Shown: piece by piece, positions 38,880-39,318 of the stretch
Layout: each line of letters starts with the position of its first letter
How positions within the stretch are numbered: position 1 is the stretch's first letter
From: UBA73 sp964364885
Lineage (GTDB): Archaea; Nanobdellota; Nanobdellia; Pacearchaeales; GW2011-AR1
NCBI GenBank assembly: GCA_964364885.1
Contig: CAYIOA010000003.1
Coordinates: forward strand, 1-39,318
Length of the DNA: 39,318 nt
Direction of reading: 5' to 3'
Program-made: the position numbers and the translations under genes
Notes under the pieces: generated by a model
The model's input: only the letters and a program-made list of their open reading frames with translations
Databases searched by the model: none
What the model was told of the DNA's origin: nothing

Positions 38880-38929
38880 ATGTAGTAAACAACAGCAATG
38901 TTTATATACTAAACTAGCTAAAAAAAATC

Positions 38930-39316
38930 ATGGCATTTAATTTTAAGAGATTGTTAGGAAAGGAAAGTGATGAAGATTATTTTGAGATTGATGTTGATGC
39001 TATAAAGCCGGAGGAAAAAAAGATTATTGTGAAACCCTTTGTGCTGAAGAATTTTGACAGCACGAACGACATATTGGCTTCTTTGAGAGATGGGTATACA
39101 ATTGCTGTTATTGATATTAAGCCTTTGAAGAGCAAAGATATTATAGAATTAAAAAGAGCAATTGCGAAAATAAAGAAGACTGTGGATGCTCTGGAAGGAT
39201 CAATAGCTGGTTTTGGGGAGAATGTTGTTATTGCGACACCACAATTTGCCCATATACACAAGCCAATGGAAAAAAAGAAGGACAGAACAGATTATATAAA
39301 AGAAATTTCTTATTAA
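38930..39316 (+). CDS. sepF: SepF, archaeal cell-division protein
   Basis: 128 residues. An amphipathic N-terminal membrane-targeting segment (MAFNFKRLLGKES) is followed by a linker, and then the SepF domain: KKIIVKPFVLKNFDSTNDIL, REGYTIA-like DGYTIAVIDIKPLKSKDII, LKRAIAKIKKTVDALEG and IAGFGENVVIATPQF. Archaeal SepF anchors FtsZ to the membrane, here without FtsZ nearby. TTTATATA at 38901 lies 29 nt before the ATG, fixing the leaderless start. The gene ends 2 nt before the window edge. Confidence 0.93.
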   Translation: MAFNFKRLLGKESDEDYFEIDVDAIKPEEKKIIVKPFVLKNFDSTNDILASLRDGYTIAVIDIKPLKSKDIIELKRAIAKIKKTVDALEGSIAGFGENVVIATPQFAHIHKPMEKKKDRTDYIKEISY

Positions 39317-39318
39317 AT

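Overview
The window reads as a stretch of an archaeal chromosome, most likely a small-genome DPANN archaeon of the Woesearchaeota/Pacearchaeota type (inference from gene content and AT-rich sequence; I computed no phylogeny or GC value). Direct archaeal markers are RNA polymerase subunits H, B, A and P, replication factor C small and large subunits, family B DNA polymerase, FEN1, HerA, prefoldin beta, archaeal SepF, AMP phosphorylase, a Trm5-like methyltransferase and ribosomal protein eL41. A TTTATAAA/TTTAAATA-type TATA box lies about 29 nt before the start codon of many genes, which points to mostly leaderless mRNAs. I used this spacing to choose several starts. The sequence is a scaffold: two 100-N gaps (1458-1557 and 35201-35300) are each flanked by the same exact 55-bp duplication, and collapsing the duplicates repairs the interrupted gene in both cases.

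Layout. 1-1.8 kb: a partial winged-helix nucleotidyltransferase, a YdeI/OmdA-type protein, an orphan gene and a DUF192 protein broken by the first gap. 1.8-5.0 kb: a complete bacterial-type sigma-28-like sigma factor, eL41, and the rfcS-rfcL clamp-loader pair. 5.0-9.3 kb: VapBC, Mn-type superoxide dismutase, a membrane-anchored DsbA-like oxidoreductase, HerA and an orphan. 9.3-13.4 kb: a GNAT acetyltransferase, a Trm5-like enzyme and four membrane proteins, two of them probable paralogues. 13.4-16.1 kb: HepT/MntA toxin-antitoxin, FEN1 and two orphans. 16.2-19.6 kb: polB followed one base later by a cysteine desulfurase. 19.7-22.1 kb: membrane proteins, a short-chain dehydrogenase and a 20-residue arginine-rich ORF. 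22.1-26.1 kb: a palindrome-rich spacer with two tandem NrdR boxes, then nrdR-nrdJ and a small membrane protein. 26.1-28.2 kb: Pcm, thioredoxin, two tiny membrane proteins, tRNA-Lys and a VKOR-like protein. 28.2-35.1 kb: rpoH-rpoB-rpoA, with rpoA unsplit. 35.1-39.3 kb: a cupredoxin, an AMP phosphorylase with palindromic elements in its N-terminus, a helical-repeat protein, a small acidic ORF, rpoP-pfdB and sepF.

Themes. The replication genes (rfcSL, polB, fen1, herA) are scattered but near one another; PolB and FEN1 both end in Q-x-K-L-F, a probable clamp-binding tail. Extracytoplasmic thiol chemistry is represented by DsbA-like, VKOR-like and thioredoxin proteins. Deoxynucleotide supply is under a bacterial-style NrdR circuit. 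The most notable points are the bacterial sigma factor beside archaeal transcription genes, the one-piece RpoA with a very short A'/A'' junction, the NrdR operator pair in an archaeon, the in-frame palindromic repeats in the AMP phosphorylase gene, and a palindromic TATA box placed exactly 29 nt from two divergent start codons.
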